Shown: in pieces, positions 48,325 through 58,635 of the stretch
How positions within the stretch are numbered: the first letter of the stretch is position 1
Layout of the letters: every line of letters starts with the position of its first letter
Source of the DNA: Flabesymbios commensalis
Taxonomy: Eukaryota; Annelida; Polychaeta; Terebellida; Flabelligeridae
Reading direction: 5' to 3'
DNA: 64,000 nt
NCBI GenBank assembly: GCA_964017125.1
Contig: OZ024909.1
Coordinates: 49,821,580-49,885,579 of the forward strand
Notes under the pieces: model-generated
What the model was told of the DNA's origin: nothing
The model's database searches: none
Seen by the model: only the letters and a program-made list of their open reading frames with translations
Translations under genes and position numbers: made by a program

Positions 48325-48545
48325 CCCATTAACTCTCTAACCGCCGGTCACGGATATATTAGATTTTAATTTTTTATTATCTCATTGAGTACTATCTGTT
48401 AAACATTTTAAAGATAAATGTGAAGTCAATCAGCAAGATTTGAAAACAGCTGACCTCCATTTTGTCAAATCTGAATAATTTTTACTCACTTGAAGTTGTG
48501 GATCGCGTCAGCGAGACACAACTTCAAGTGAGTGAACATTCCAAT
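48325..48545 (-). mobile_element. MITE copy related to 57971-58158, ending in a hairpin
   Basis: 48325-48490 matches the reverse complement of 57971-58158 ('ctaaccgccgg', 'gaagtcaatcagcaa', 'gacctccattttgtcaaa', 'aataatttttactcact'). At its end lies a 20-bp hairpin (48481-48500 with 48517-48536, 'ttgaagttgtg/cacaacttcaa'). Confidence 0.75.
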
Positions 48546-48789
48546 TGAATAATTCAGCGATTAAAGGTGGCACATACGTAATAACAGAAATACATAAGAG
48601 AGAATGTATTTCTAGTAGGAATGATAAAAAGACGGAGGAGTGTCAATACTATGTTTGACTTTCATTACAATTACTTATTCTTCTCTCCCGTCCACTTGAA
48701 TCGATTTAATTTTGTGAGAAGCATCTTTCATGTTTGTGGAATTACACCTCTTATTTTAATTTTGTAATGTAGCATTAAAAGGTTTCTAC

Positions 48790-49199
48790 TAGCGCAAGTA
48801 TGGTATTTGGGCACTTACGCAAATACTTGTGCACATCACTGTCTGCGGTGTTGGCCCAACATTGAAACAACATTGGATCGACGTTTTGTGTTTTACTGGA
48901 ATTGCGCAAGTATTTTCGCACTTCTGCACTTGCACTCTTGCGTACTTGCGCAAGTACTTGTTCTTTTGCGCACTTGAGCACTTAAGCAAGTACTTAACCA
49001 GCACTTGCAAACTTGTGCAAGTACTTGCATGCACACTTACACGCTTGCTCAAATACTTGCGCAAGCACTTGCGCAAACCCTTGCACACTTACGTACTTGC
49101 GCACTCGCGTACTCACGTATGTGCGCACTCACGTACTCGTGCAAGTACTTGCTCACTTGCGCACTTGCCTACTAGCGCACCTGCAAAAGTACTTGAAAG
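48790..49199. repeat. CACTTGCGCAAGTACTTG minisatellite, left block
   Basis: Degenerate tandem repeats of 'cttgcgca' and 'agtacttg' words (period about 8-18 bp) from 48790, interrupted by one unit of the GGCCCA motif (48838-48905). All six frames look partly open (CASAQV...), which is a repeat effect. Confidence 0.85.
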
Positions 49200-49210
49200 T
49201 ACTTTAGCAA

Positions 49211-49489
49211 GTGGCCGACCCCGATGGCTCATTCGTATCGACTGGGGCTTGTAACCTGGAGGTACTAGGTTCGAATCCCGGTCGGGCCGGATCTTGTCAT
49301 CGTGGTTGTGCATATACAGTGCTCCAAACTGTTCAAAGGCATGGAGTGTGCTGTACTGTCTATGGTACTGTGCACTATCAAGAACCCTTGAAGTCATTCG
49401 AAATAAGAGTAGGGCATAGTCTCGGCTTCGGGGTTCCTTTTGTCGCGTATTGCCATGTGCAGAAAGCGACGTAAAGCAATATTCATATA
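49211..49489 (+). mobile_element. tRNA-derived SINE with perfect 11-bp target duplication
   Basis: Starts with a tRNA-like head: A box 'tggctcattcg' and a perfect B box 'ggttcgaatcc' (49269-49279). A body 'actgttcaaaggcatggag...cccttgaagtcattcga' and tail 'agaaagcgacgtaaagcaat' follow. TACTTTAGCAA flanks both ends (49200-49210 and 49490-49500). 5'-truncated copies of the same body and tail occur at 59526-59703 and 62446-62630. It inserted into the CACTTGCG minisatellite. Confidence 0.9.
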
Positions 49490-49500
49490 TACTTTAGCAA

Positions 49501-49650
49501 AAATTTGCACACTTATGCACTTGCACAAGTACTTGCGCAAGCACTTGCGCACTTGTGCACTTGCGCACTTACGCACTTGCGCAAGAACTTGTGCACTTCT
49601 GCTCTTGTGCAAGTACTTGCGCCATTATGCACTTGCGCAAGTAGGCTGGT
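49501..49650. repeat. CACTTGCGCAAGTACTTG minisatellite, right block
   Basis: Continuation of 48790-49199 beyond the SINE ('cttgcacaagtacttgcgca', 'cttacgcacttgcgcaag'). Confidence 0.85.
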
Positions 49651-50310
49651 CCAACGTTAAAAAAACATTGAATCGACGTTTCGTGTTTGAATGGAATTGC
49701 AACGGTTATTTTAACTGTCGAATGTAGCATTTTAAAAATTTCTACTCTACATATCAAACACACAATATTGGTTCGATGATGGGCCACTGTCCGCGACGCT
49801 GGTCCGACATTGAAACATTACAGGATAAATGTATTTTAATTATTATATGTAGGGGTGTTCAAAGGGTGTCGGTATGAAGTCACCTATTACAAAAGGCCCC
49901 TATCATGCCTATTGACTGGTCAAAATTATATTGTACAATGAATGTGACTTCGCCCGACATGTACATCATTGAAATGACATCGATCCACATAGTGATCCAG
50001 AAAATCCGAAATAAATCCGGAAGAACAACTGGGAATTCTTAAAAAAATTATAGCACACGTCCCTAATACCTAAGGGTCATTGTGCCAATGTTTGACGATT
50101 TGATTATTAAATGGCATTTTGTTCAGTAATGGTTTAATGCCGGGCCAGCGTCGCAGACAGTGGCCCAGTATTGAGCCAAACTTGCGTGTTTTATATGGAC
50201 AGTAGAAATCTTTTAAATGCTACATTTGACAATTCAAATAACAGTTGCAAATCCATTCAAACACAAAACGTCGACTCAATGTTGTTTTAACTCAACAGAG
50301 ACAAGTAAAA
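49651..50310. repeat. Scattered GGCCCA-acg-TTGG motif units
   Basis: Units at about 49651-49700 ('tccaacgttaaaaaaacatt'), 49765-49820 ('gggccactgtccgcgacgct'), 50128-50200 ('gccgggccagcgtcgcagac') and 50262-50310. The remaining sequence is plain intron. Confidence 0.6.
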
Positions 50311-50798
50311 TGTGTTTACCGGGCCATCTGAAGAACTTCCATTGGACAAACAATTATGTATCTATTTAAAAGTACAAAAGATCAGTGGGGACTTCTGATG
50401 TCTGAAATTTGATGTCTGAATTCTGAAGTCTAAAGTCTAAAATTTCAATTTAAATGGCTGCCAAGAAAAACATAAGCAAAATTCCAATTATTCTGTCATT
50501 TAAATCAAATAATGTGGTGCAAATTGTTGACTATTTGTCCTTATGCAGGTGACACTTCAGAGCCGATATGACACCATATTTATCTAAAAAGAAATCTAAA
50601 GTTATAGAAAATGTAAAATTTAGATTAGCCTGAAAAGGTTTGTCACAATGACACGTTTTTACATGAATAATTATCACATATATGTACATTTTGAAAATAG
50701 AGTACTAATTAGTTGCATTTGAATTGAAAAGGTCTGCTATCGATACACCCTTCCTTCACCAGGGGGTCGATTTAAGGTTTTACGCTGTTTATTATTAG

Positions 50799-50951
50799 GT
50801 TGCAGCTCACGGCCGTTGTGTGCTGGTCGCGGTCTGATAATAAGAGGTTGTCCGCTGAATAAAACCAGGATTTGTAATGGGGCTTCAAACAACCCTCTGC
50901 GCGGATCCTGCAACATTACCATGTCAAATTGTCTTAAGCAGAATGTATTCG
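50799..50951 (+). CDS. Cys-rich exon 2 of gene B (C-type module)
   Basis: A 51-codon phase 1-1 exon with acceptor gtttattattag and donor gtaagtac. It begins CSSRPLCAGRGLIIRGC, continues PLNKTRIC, and ends LRGSCNITMSNCLKQNVF: six cysteines and two N-glycosylation sequons (NKT, NIT). It is a diverged relative of cassette exon C (62825-62971), sharing C-x-G-x-G-(I/L), then C..N.(R)T, LR..C and IT...C. A second acceptor 6 bp inside (gttgcag) would not keep phase 1, which is why the earlier one is chosen. Function unknown; a small secreted disulfide module by composition. Confidence 0.7.
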
Positions 50952-51222
50952 GTAAGTACAAATTATCACCTAAGAACCAAAGGGTAGATTCGGCCACTTG
51001 CGAAAGTGGCAGATTATATCCGTTGATTCCAAGATGACTAAATGCATCATTATCATCATTGTGACTTGGTACACTGTCGCGCGCAGCGCGGCAGTTGTGT
51101 TTATTAATAGACCGTAGGCCACCCGTAACCCCCCCTGTGGATTTTTCACGGTGGTTATTTTCGAAGTGTCTGAATATGGACCTATTGAAATCCGGTTGTT
51201 TGCATTCCAGCTGTTGGGGCCA
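50952..51222. other. Gene B intron
   Basis: Start of the 5.2-kb intron; nothing coding. Confidence 0.5.
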
Positions 51223-51700
51223 AATATGCTAAAATATGCAAATTAGGCAGCCATTACCGAAAATCCAGTTTTAAGCAATATATCAGAAACTAAAATAGTT
51301 AGAATCCTAAAAGTGGTGTCTATCATACGGTTTTCATGGTCAACGAATACAATATAATATATCTAATTAGGATCAGAATAATACATTAGCATAAAATATG
51401 CAAATTAGACAGCCATTACGCAAAATCCAGGTTCAAGTAATATGTCAGAAACTAATCAAGTTAGAATCTTGAAAAAATGTCTACCCTATGGTTTTCATGG
51501 ACAGAGATTGAAATAAAATATATATTATCAAGGTCATGAAAACATATTAGCATAAAATATGCAAATTAGCTAATAATAAGTATTATAGAAAATCAGGTTT
51601 CAAGCAATATCTCAAAGACCAATCAACTTAGAGTAAAAAATAAAATGTTTACACTCCCATTTTTGTAGTCAACCTTTCATCTGAAAACATTTTAAGAGTT
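51223..51700. repeat. 161-bp tandem repeat, three copies
   Basis: 'aaatatgcaaattag' recurs at 51232, 51394 and 51555 (spacing 162 and 161). Each is followed by 'cagccattac', 'aaaatccagg', 'atatgtcagaaacta' and 'ggttttcatgg' in the same order. The third copy is the most diverged. Confidence 0.85.
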
Positions 51701-52744
51701 CTGAAATGCCCACATTACATGTAAAATGTAACATTTCAAATGCGAATTGTGTACACACATGTAGTAAAGGCGTTGTGAAATAGAAATTCGTATTGAAAGA
51801 CAAAACTCAAAACCGTATTATGGCCACACACGACCTCTGATTAAGCCTCATGACCTCTTAGCTAATACCCATGACCAATTTAACGTTTATAATTCAAATC
51901 TTTTAATACAGCAGTAGACCCTACTTTTTTCTTTACTATGCTAGGGTAACCCTAAAACCCGGATCTCGTGGAAGTTACTCTTAATTAAAATGACCTATCT
52001 GCTGTATAATTATTTTGGTTTGGGCAACTATCCTTACGGTTATACCAAAAATGTGTTTTTATTGTGATTTTTTTCTACCTTGGATTTTTCATGGCTGCCA
52101 GCAAGGTACATTAGCCTATATGATTGCCTGATAACACATACATAAAGTGACCAATAAAATAGGCATGTGTCTGTAGCATTTTTTTTAATTTCATTCTGGT
52201 GCCAATTCAGAAGTCCAGGCTTATTAATTATAGTTCAAATAATGTGGAAAAGTTAATTTAGTACATAATGTAGATAAAAGGTTGCCCACATATCCTGCTA
52301 AGCTAGTTACCAAGCGTCGAGATATGAATATTAGATATCAATATGTATATTAGGGACATCGGGAATTGAAAATAAACACATCGCCTTAACATATCGTGCA
52401 CCTTCTGAAGGCCAGAAAACATTTTTTCAGACAAAAGCCTTATTAGGAGCATGTGTCTGCATAATTATTAGAAAGGTTACGTACAATATGTATACTAGCC
52501 GGTGGTAACAAGTTATTTAGAACAATAATAAAAGACAAAAAACGTTTAGACCTATTAACCAGCACCTAGCGTTGCACCTACTAATAATTAAATCAGTGAA
52601 ATATATCGAGACATGCTTTGAGTTTGAGTCACATGTAAACAAAAACTCATCAAAAAGACAATAATTTGTTTAAGCCCTTCGTGATTTCTGAAATTATTTT
52701 ATGCCCGTACCTTATAAATGCTATTGACATTATGAAACTATTAT
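51701..52744. other. Gene B intron, no gene recognised
   Basis: AT-rich sequence without recognisable features. Confidence 0.5.
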
Positions 52745-54815
52745 TTTGTCACCCCCTGGTTAAAATAACTGACTTGTAATTTGGGAGTTAAAGGGTTACT
52801 ACATGTAATAATAAACCCATATTTGTTCATTTAAGTTATTTTTTTATTTACATAACATATTCTACTAACATAACTGAGGTGATTTTAATTTGTAATCCTT
52901 GGGATAAATAACTCGAGTTGAACAGGTAGATACACCCAGTCTTTTCTGATATTAAATTTACTGTGTAAATTGTCCCAATTATTGTTCTTGTCCTGAAATC
53001 TTGAGTCAAACTAGCAGATATTTAATAAATATATAATAAGGTGTCTAAAAATTATTGTTTTAAAAAATCCCGCCCATGGGGAGGGGGTTGGGGATGTTTT
53101 TAATTTCTGTTTTTCATATACACATAGCATGAAAGACGTGTACTTTGGGATTTAAAGGGTCATTATATATTATGATGAACCTCATATTTTTTATAGTTTT
53201 TTAAATTTTCTTGTTACATAACATCTTCCAGTAACATAACTAGTGTTTATTCCATAGAACACATACCTGGAGTTAAAAAACATGTCGATTAGGAAATTAA
53301 ATTTACCGCCTAAAATTCAGGGGGTACATATGTTTGATGACTCGTTATTTTTTCCAGCCCTAATATTTTGAGTGCAAACAAGCAGATATAGAATAGATAA
53401 ATAACAAGGTGTCTAAAAAGTATTGTCTTAAAATATCCCGCCCCGGAAGAGGGGGTGGAGAAGGTTTATATATCCGGTATGCGTGTAATTTGGGATTTAA
53501 AGGGTTATTACATGCATTAATGAACCCCATATTTTCTCCAATTTTAGTTTCACATAACATCTTTTAACAAAACTAGTATTTAATTCTTGCAATAAATACC
53601 TGTAGTTGAAAAAATGTATAAAACATGCCTTTTAGTAAATTAAATTTACCGCTTAAAATTCAAGGGGGTACATATGTTTGATGACCCAATATTTTTCCTG
53701 TCGCAATATTTTGAGTGCAAACAAGCAGATATTGAATGCATATTGAATAAGGTGTCTACAAAGTATTGTCTTCAAATATCTTGTCCCGGAGAAGAGGGTG
53801 GGGAGTGTCTTCATATTTGCTTTTATTGTAAACGTAGCAAACGATATGTGGAATTCGGGATTTAAAGGGTTATTACATAATATTAATGAACCTAATATTC
53901 TGTATTGTTTTTATTTTTGTTTTACATAGCATCTTCTTGTAACATAACTAGTGTTCAAGTTTTAGAATAAATACCTGTAGTTGACAAATATATACAATAT
54001 GCATTTCAGTAAATTATAATTACTGCTTAAATTTTAAGGGGGTACATATGTTTGATGACCAAGTATTTTTTCTTTTCGCAATATTATGAGTTCAAACAAG
54101 GAGATATTTAATTGATATTGAATAAGGTGTCTAGAAATTATTGTCTTCAAATATCTCGCCCCGGAGAAGGGGGTGGGGAGGGTTTTCATAATATTATTTT
54201 TTCATGTAAACGTAGCAAACGATATATGGAATTTGGGATTTAAAGGGTTATTACATATATCAACGAACCCCATATTCTTTTATTTTTTATTTTTGTTTTA
54301 CAAAGCATCTTCTTATAACATATTTAAGGTTTAATTCTTAGAATAAATACCAATAGTTGTAAAAATATATACAATAATAATTTTAATAAATTATAATTAC
54401 CGCTTAAAATTCAAGGGGGTACATATGTTTAATGACCTAGTATTTTTTCTTGTGGCAATATTTTGAGTGAAAACAAGCCGATATTGAATGGATATTAAAT
54501 AAGGTGTCTAAAAATTATTGTCTTCAAATATCTCGCCCCGGAGAAGGGGGTGGGCAGGGTTTTCATATTAGATTTTCATGTAAGCGTAGCAAACGATATG
54601 TGGAATTTGGGATTTAAAGGGTTATTACCTATATTAATCTACCCCATATTATTTTATTTTTTTCATTTTCATTTTACATAGCATCTTCTTCTAACATAAC
54701 TAGTTTTTAATCTTTGGAATAAATACCTGCAGTTGAAAAAAATATACTTTTATAAAATTAAATTTACCGCTTAAAATTCAGGGGGGTGTATATGTTTAAT
54801 GACCCAGTACGGAAC
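52745..54815. repeat. Tandem array of about 343-377-bp units, five copies
   Basis: 'aaggtgtctaaaaa(t/g)tattg' recurs at 53038, 53406, 53749, 54124 and 54501 (spacing 368, 343, 375, 377). Each unit also has 'cgccccggagaagggggtgg', 'gggatttaaagggttatta', 'cataactagt', 'aaatttaccgc' and 'gggggtacatatgtttgatg'. The third to fifth copies are closest to each other. A frame at 53674-53865 lies inside one unit and is a repeat artefact. Confidence 0.9.
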
Positions 54816-56142
54816 TGTGTTCAAAAATCCCCAGGGGGGGGATCATATCTGGCCCATGGACTATAACTAATTGGGTGGTGTGGACACTAATTTGACCAAA
54901 AAATAATCACTTATATAACATATACCATTATGATCAACGTCATTCAAAGAACACTATTTGTAAAGTCTTAGCAGCTAAATGACGATGTAATATCCTTTTT
55001 GAAAGCAATTTTCATCGAATATTTCAGACCCACTCGTTCCTCAGTGTAGCCATCTGACTTGCAAAAGAGCTTAGTTTCTACAGCATGATTCCTTACAAGA
55101 GAGCTATACAAATGTGTGATGTGATACCTGAACGTTTTCAGTCGATATCCCAAGTGATTTAATTTTATTTCAAAAGGAACCGACTGAACCGACCGGAAAC
55201 AATGTATATTAACCATTACAACAGATCCGTGTGAAGTTTCATTTTATCTATTGTACATTTTGTATATATTGTACATATATTGTATCAAGTGTGTGTTTTG
55301 TTGTTCTAAACTGGATGCAATTATGAAGGAATGTAGTCTATGTATGAATGAATTAATGAAATAATAAAGCTATCACAGTATCAGTAAGTTTTATATTTAC
55401 ACATAGGACAAAAGTATCAAATTGTGTGTGTTGTTTAATTAAAAAGATAACGTCCAAAATAATAGCTATTTTTTAACCATGCAAGCTTCATAAATCCGAA
55501 ATGGCCGCCACTTCGCGAAAGTAGTCACTACTGTAGAAAATAAAGTGATATATATTATTTTATTTTGTAGTTTTGACACTGCCAGAATCAATTTATATTA
55601 TATAAAGGTCACTGATATTATATGCATACGGCATCTTTGGGAAGGCGAGATGGGCTCATCTCAGCACAAGTCACCACCACATCAAGCGGCGAGGGCTTGA
55701 TGTGGTGACGAGTGCTGAAATCAGCCGATTACGCCGTACCCAACGATGCGGTATGTATTTTCTCGTACGAGTATCTATTTGCAACTGCATAATCAAACTG
55801 AGCAGTGAAGCGTTTGGAGAAAGTACGAGATAGGCTGATCTCACCATACGTCTCGTAGTGAAAGCCAACAATATGAGTGCGAGAATTCTGTTTTATATTT
55901 CGAATGTCAAATTAAAAGCTACGTTCCGTACCTATTTGATTAATTTATGGTAGGCGTAATAGAACATTGATCATTTCATTTAGTAACCTGGTAATGGAGA
56001 AGTTTCCAGAAAGTAGCACCGGACCGTTTCTTGTTTATTCTCACTGGCATGCTATTCCTCTGCCCAGTTTATCCTATGTAGCATATCAGTGGACGAAGGT
56101 GGTATAAAAACCATGTATCTATTATGTCATGTTATCTTCCAG
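54816..56142. other. Gene B intron with a hairpin element
   Basis: Mostly plain intron; 'gaaatggccgcca' lies at about 55498. A foldback at about 55629-55755 pairs 'tcagcacaagtcaccacca' (55661) with 'tggtgacgagtgctga' (55704), and the outer 'atctttggga' with 'acccaacgat'. Confidence 0.6.
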
Positions 56143-56343
56143 GGTGTAGAAATGTTTCTACTTGTGGATACAAGGGACCTAGATGTACGGACAATGTGAC
56201 AGGAGATGCCAGGAATTGCTCTACTTCCATGCCCATTTGTGTATTGCGCTCTACTGGTGGATGTTGTAATTTTTCTTGTGGCTTCAGTTACGATTGTAAC
56301 ACATGTCAACGCAACAATTCCAGCACACAGCCGAGACCTTCTG
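56143..56343 (+). CDS. Cys-rich exon 3 of gene B
   Basis: A 67-codon phase 1-1 exon with acceptor ttatcttccag and donor gtgagttt. It starts CRNVSTCGYKGPRCTDN and continues NCSTSMPIC, GGCCNFSCGF, DCNTC, then a Ser/Thr/Gln linker (NNSSTQPRPS). Eleven cysteines and several N-x-S/T sites (NVS, NVT, NCS, NFS, NSS) indicate an extracellular, glycosylated, disulfide-rich segment. No copy of this exon appears elsewhere in the window. It does not match a family I know. Confidence 0.75.
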
Positions 56344-56375
56344 GTGAGTTTTCATATCCAGTATCCAAGGTCATC

Positions 56376-56590
56376 ATTTTAACCCTTAAAGCGCTGCATT
56401 ATTTGTGCGCCAACCATGGAGACCAAAGGGTTTTTTAATTTGAAATCATCATAAATGTCTCAGTTAGCTTTTCCGATTCATTTGAATACCTATGTTATGG
56501 GTCTAAGGCCATTACAAACAGAATCTGACGTCCACAGACGTCAGATTCTGACGTCTAAAGTCGATCCCGCGCTGTAAAAGTTAAATGATC
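56376..56590. mobile_element. MITE with TAACCCTTAAAGCGC-type ends
   Basis: Left end 'taacccttaaagcgctg' is mirrored by 'cgcgctgtaaaagttaaa'. It contains a perfect 13-bp hairpin (56520-56532 with 56537-56549, 'agaatctgacgtc'). Confidence 0.6.
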
Positions 56591-56608
56591 ATTACTATCA
56601 TCACCGTG

Positions 56609-56694
56609 ATATAGCGTCGCCTCGGAGCTAAAGGATCCTATCTGACACTCGTCAGAGTGGCAGATAGGATTCTTTAGCTCCGAGGCGACGATAT
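56609..56694. repeat. 84-bp hairpin mini-element, copy 2
   Basis: Same arms as 16216-16299 ('gcgtcgcctcggagctaaag') with the loop in the opposite orientation ('ctgacactcgtcagagtgg'). One arm mismatch (ggattc/ggatcc) and a small difference at the left tip. Confidence 0.85.
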
Positions 56695-57643
56695 GTTCAG
56701 TGATGCCATAGGTGATACCATCACGTCACGAATCCCGCTACCACCCTGCTACTACCCTGTACTGTGTGACGAAGTGTTTCTAAAACGTATATTCCCTGTT
56801 GTATTTTTCCGATTTAACTTTTGAACCATTTTTTCTGGGAGACATACACAATTTTTTTTTGATAGTTCAAGTGCAAATGATTCCCAAATCATCAACGATA
56901 TTCAGGTCGAAATTAGGTGACTTGTGCAACACATATGTGTGCGGAGGCTATTTAGTTGCTGATAATTTTCCTCGTGTTGTGATTTGTATTATTCATCTGA
57001 TTGTTCTTGAATTATATCTAAGACGAATCTCTAGTTTATCCGGCATATACAAGGCTGAATGATTACAACAGACAAGTGAATCTGATTGAAATATTGTTTA
57101 TTTTTTTCAGTTTGTTTTTGTGTCTCAAGCACAAACACGCAACCAAATTAAATTCAAATCTTCCCTTACCTTATCTCGCGTTATCATGGTAATAGCAAAT
57201 AGTCACTCATATGAACCAAAACTTGTCATTTTATCGACCACTAAGAGCATCACACAATGTCAGAAAACACAAATGTAATTATGTTTCAAATTGTGCTAGC
57301 ACTACGTGTGGCTGTCATTTTTCAAATGCCACAGCTCCAGTTGAGAACATTTTGAATACAAATTATAGCTGTAAAAAATGACAGTAAAGTATATTTAAAA
57401 TTAATGATACACAAACACTATTGCTAATATATTTGAAATGCTGAAAGATAACATATTTCATCCAGTGTACGTTTTCATTTGTTGGTTTATTCACAATATT
57501 TTCCTGTGTTGTGACGAAATTACACAATTGGACATATTTGCAATTCAGGACTAGATGTGTGTTAGGTTTGTTAAAATTCACCACGTGTAGGCCTATATCG
57601 TGATAATACACTTTTATTGTATTATATCAGGCTATATTTACAG
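56695..57643. other. Gene B intron, no gene recognised
   Basis: About 0.9 kb of AT-rich intron before the chimeric exon. The final 50 bp (from 'gtattatatcaggctat') match the intron end upstream of cassette exon A. Confidence 0.5.
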
Positions 57644-57808
57644 CTGATAAACCTTCAGCAAGACAGTTATTATTCACCTATTTCAAGATCACATGTGGCT
57701 GTACGAGAAGACCGTCTTCTAAGTATTATAACGGTTTAAAGTCAATGATTCGGTCTAAATGTAAATGCGGGGAAGATTGGAATGTAACTTCTACATGTAA
57801 CATCACTG
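57644..57808 (+). CDS. Chimeric A/E exon of gene B (collapsed cassette)
   Basis: A 55-codon phase 1-1 exon. The first 44 bases and the upstream intron end match cassette exon A ('ctgataa..cttcagcaa', '..cacctatttcaag'). The rest ('atcacatgtggctgtacg' onward) and the downstream intron match cassette exon E. It is fully open: DKPSARQLLFTYFKITCGC, then TRRPSSKYYNGLKSMIRSK, then CKCGEDWNVTSTCNIT. Compared with intact E exons it has lost cysteines at KCHNC (KYYNG), at the next position (ICP to IRS) and at EDC (EDW). The simplest origin is a deletion from within an A exon to within an E exon. It may still be spliced in, or may be decaying. Confidence 0.65.
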
Positions 57809-57970
57809 GTAATATTGTTGGGTTACGTAATGCGAAATAAAAAATATACAAACATTATTGTAGATCATGATTATATATGTGCTTCGTCATAACTTTTCAA
57901 CTGTGTTGTGACAGAATTACATATTGAGTTGTTATTTCTGTCTGGGGATGTGACAGCTTTGTTACAATAT

Positions 57971-58158
57971 TTAACCCTTTAGCCGCCAAATTAATCAATC
58001 TGAAGTGAGTGAAAATTATTCATATTTGACAAAATAGAGGTCAACTGTTTTCAAATATTGCTGATTGATGTCACATTTTATCTTTAACATATTTAAAAAG
58101 TGGTACTTCACGTGCTAATAAAAAAGGAAAAACTAAATATATGCGGCACCGGCGGTTT
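57971..58158 (+). mobile_element. MITE in the intron before exon A1
   Basis: 'aaccctttagccgcc' at the left and 'ggcggtttaag' at the right are inverted ends. The element matches 48325-48490 inverted. It is absent from the equivalent intron between exons E1 and A2, where sequence continues directly after 'gctttgttacaata'. Confidence 0.75.
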
Positions 58159-58239
58159 AAGTAGACTACATATGACAGTACTGTAGTAGACATGCAGAAT
58201 ATTGTAATATATCAAGCTATATTATTTCTTGTTTTGCAG

Positions 58240-58635
58240 CTGATAAGCAGTCATCAAAAACTTTATGGTCGACCTGTTTCAATACTTGCTTCAGAATGTT
58301 ATGCAGCAAAAATAATACATGTTCATTACCGATATGTAGATGTGATAAGTCACTTTGCAAACCAAACACGACTACAACAACGACTACGAGTACTACTCCC
58401 ACAACGACTACACCAGTACCCATGACCACCGCAACCACTGAAACTATTCAACCAACCACGAGCATGACAACATCAGCAGCTAGCATGACAACCATGAACA
58501 TCTCACCAATTACTTCTATTCTATCTACGGTGACTATTCTTCCAACCACAGATACCACAACCACCACTGTGACAATGACACCTACAGAGCAAGAGACTAC
58601 ATCTGAAAGTGCGACAGAACACACTACGCCTATTG
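58240..58635 (+). CDS. Cassette 1 exon A (Cys-rich head plus Thr-rich mucin stretch)
   Basis: A 132-codon phase 1-1 exon, acceptor cttgttttgcag and donor gtaagttt. The first 45 residues form a Cys cluster (STCFNTCFRMLC, NNTCSLPICRCDKSLC). Then follows a Thr-rich stretch (TTTTTTTSTTPTTTTPVPM, then repeated TTS/MTT words), rich in Thr and Pro and of the kind that is O-glycosylated in mucins. It corresponds to A2 at 61252-61653 with the same boundaries. The minus-strand Val-rich frames here are shadows of Thr codons. It probably forms an extended, glycosylated rod between disulfide knots. Confidence 0.8.

Noticed and set aside
49213-49287. A functional tRNA gene
   Set aside because: B box is perfect but the molecule does not give a convincing full cloverleaf, and it continues into a SINE body with target duplications.
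48790-49650. CRISPR-like array from the regular CACTTGCG repeats
   Set aside because: Repeats are contiguous and degenerate without unique spacers, in a eukaryotic intron.
53674-53865. Cys-containing 63-codon frame in the gene B intron as an exon
   Set aside because: It lies wholly inside one unit of a tandem array; sibling units do not keep the frame.
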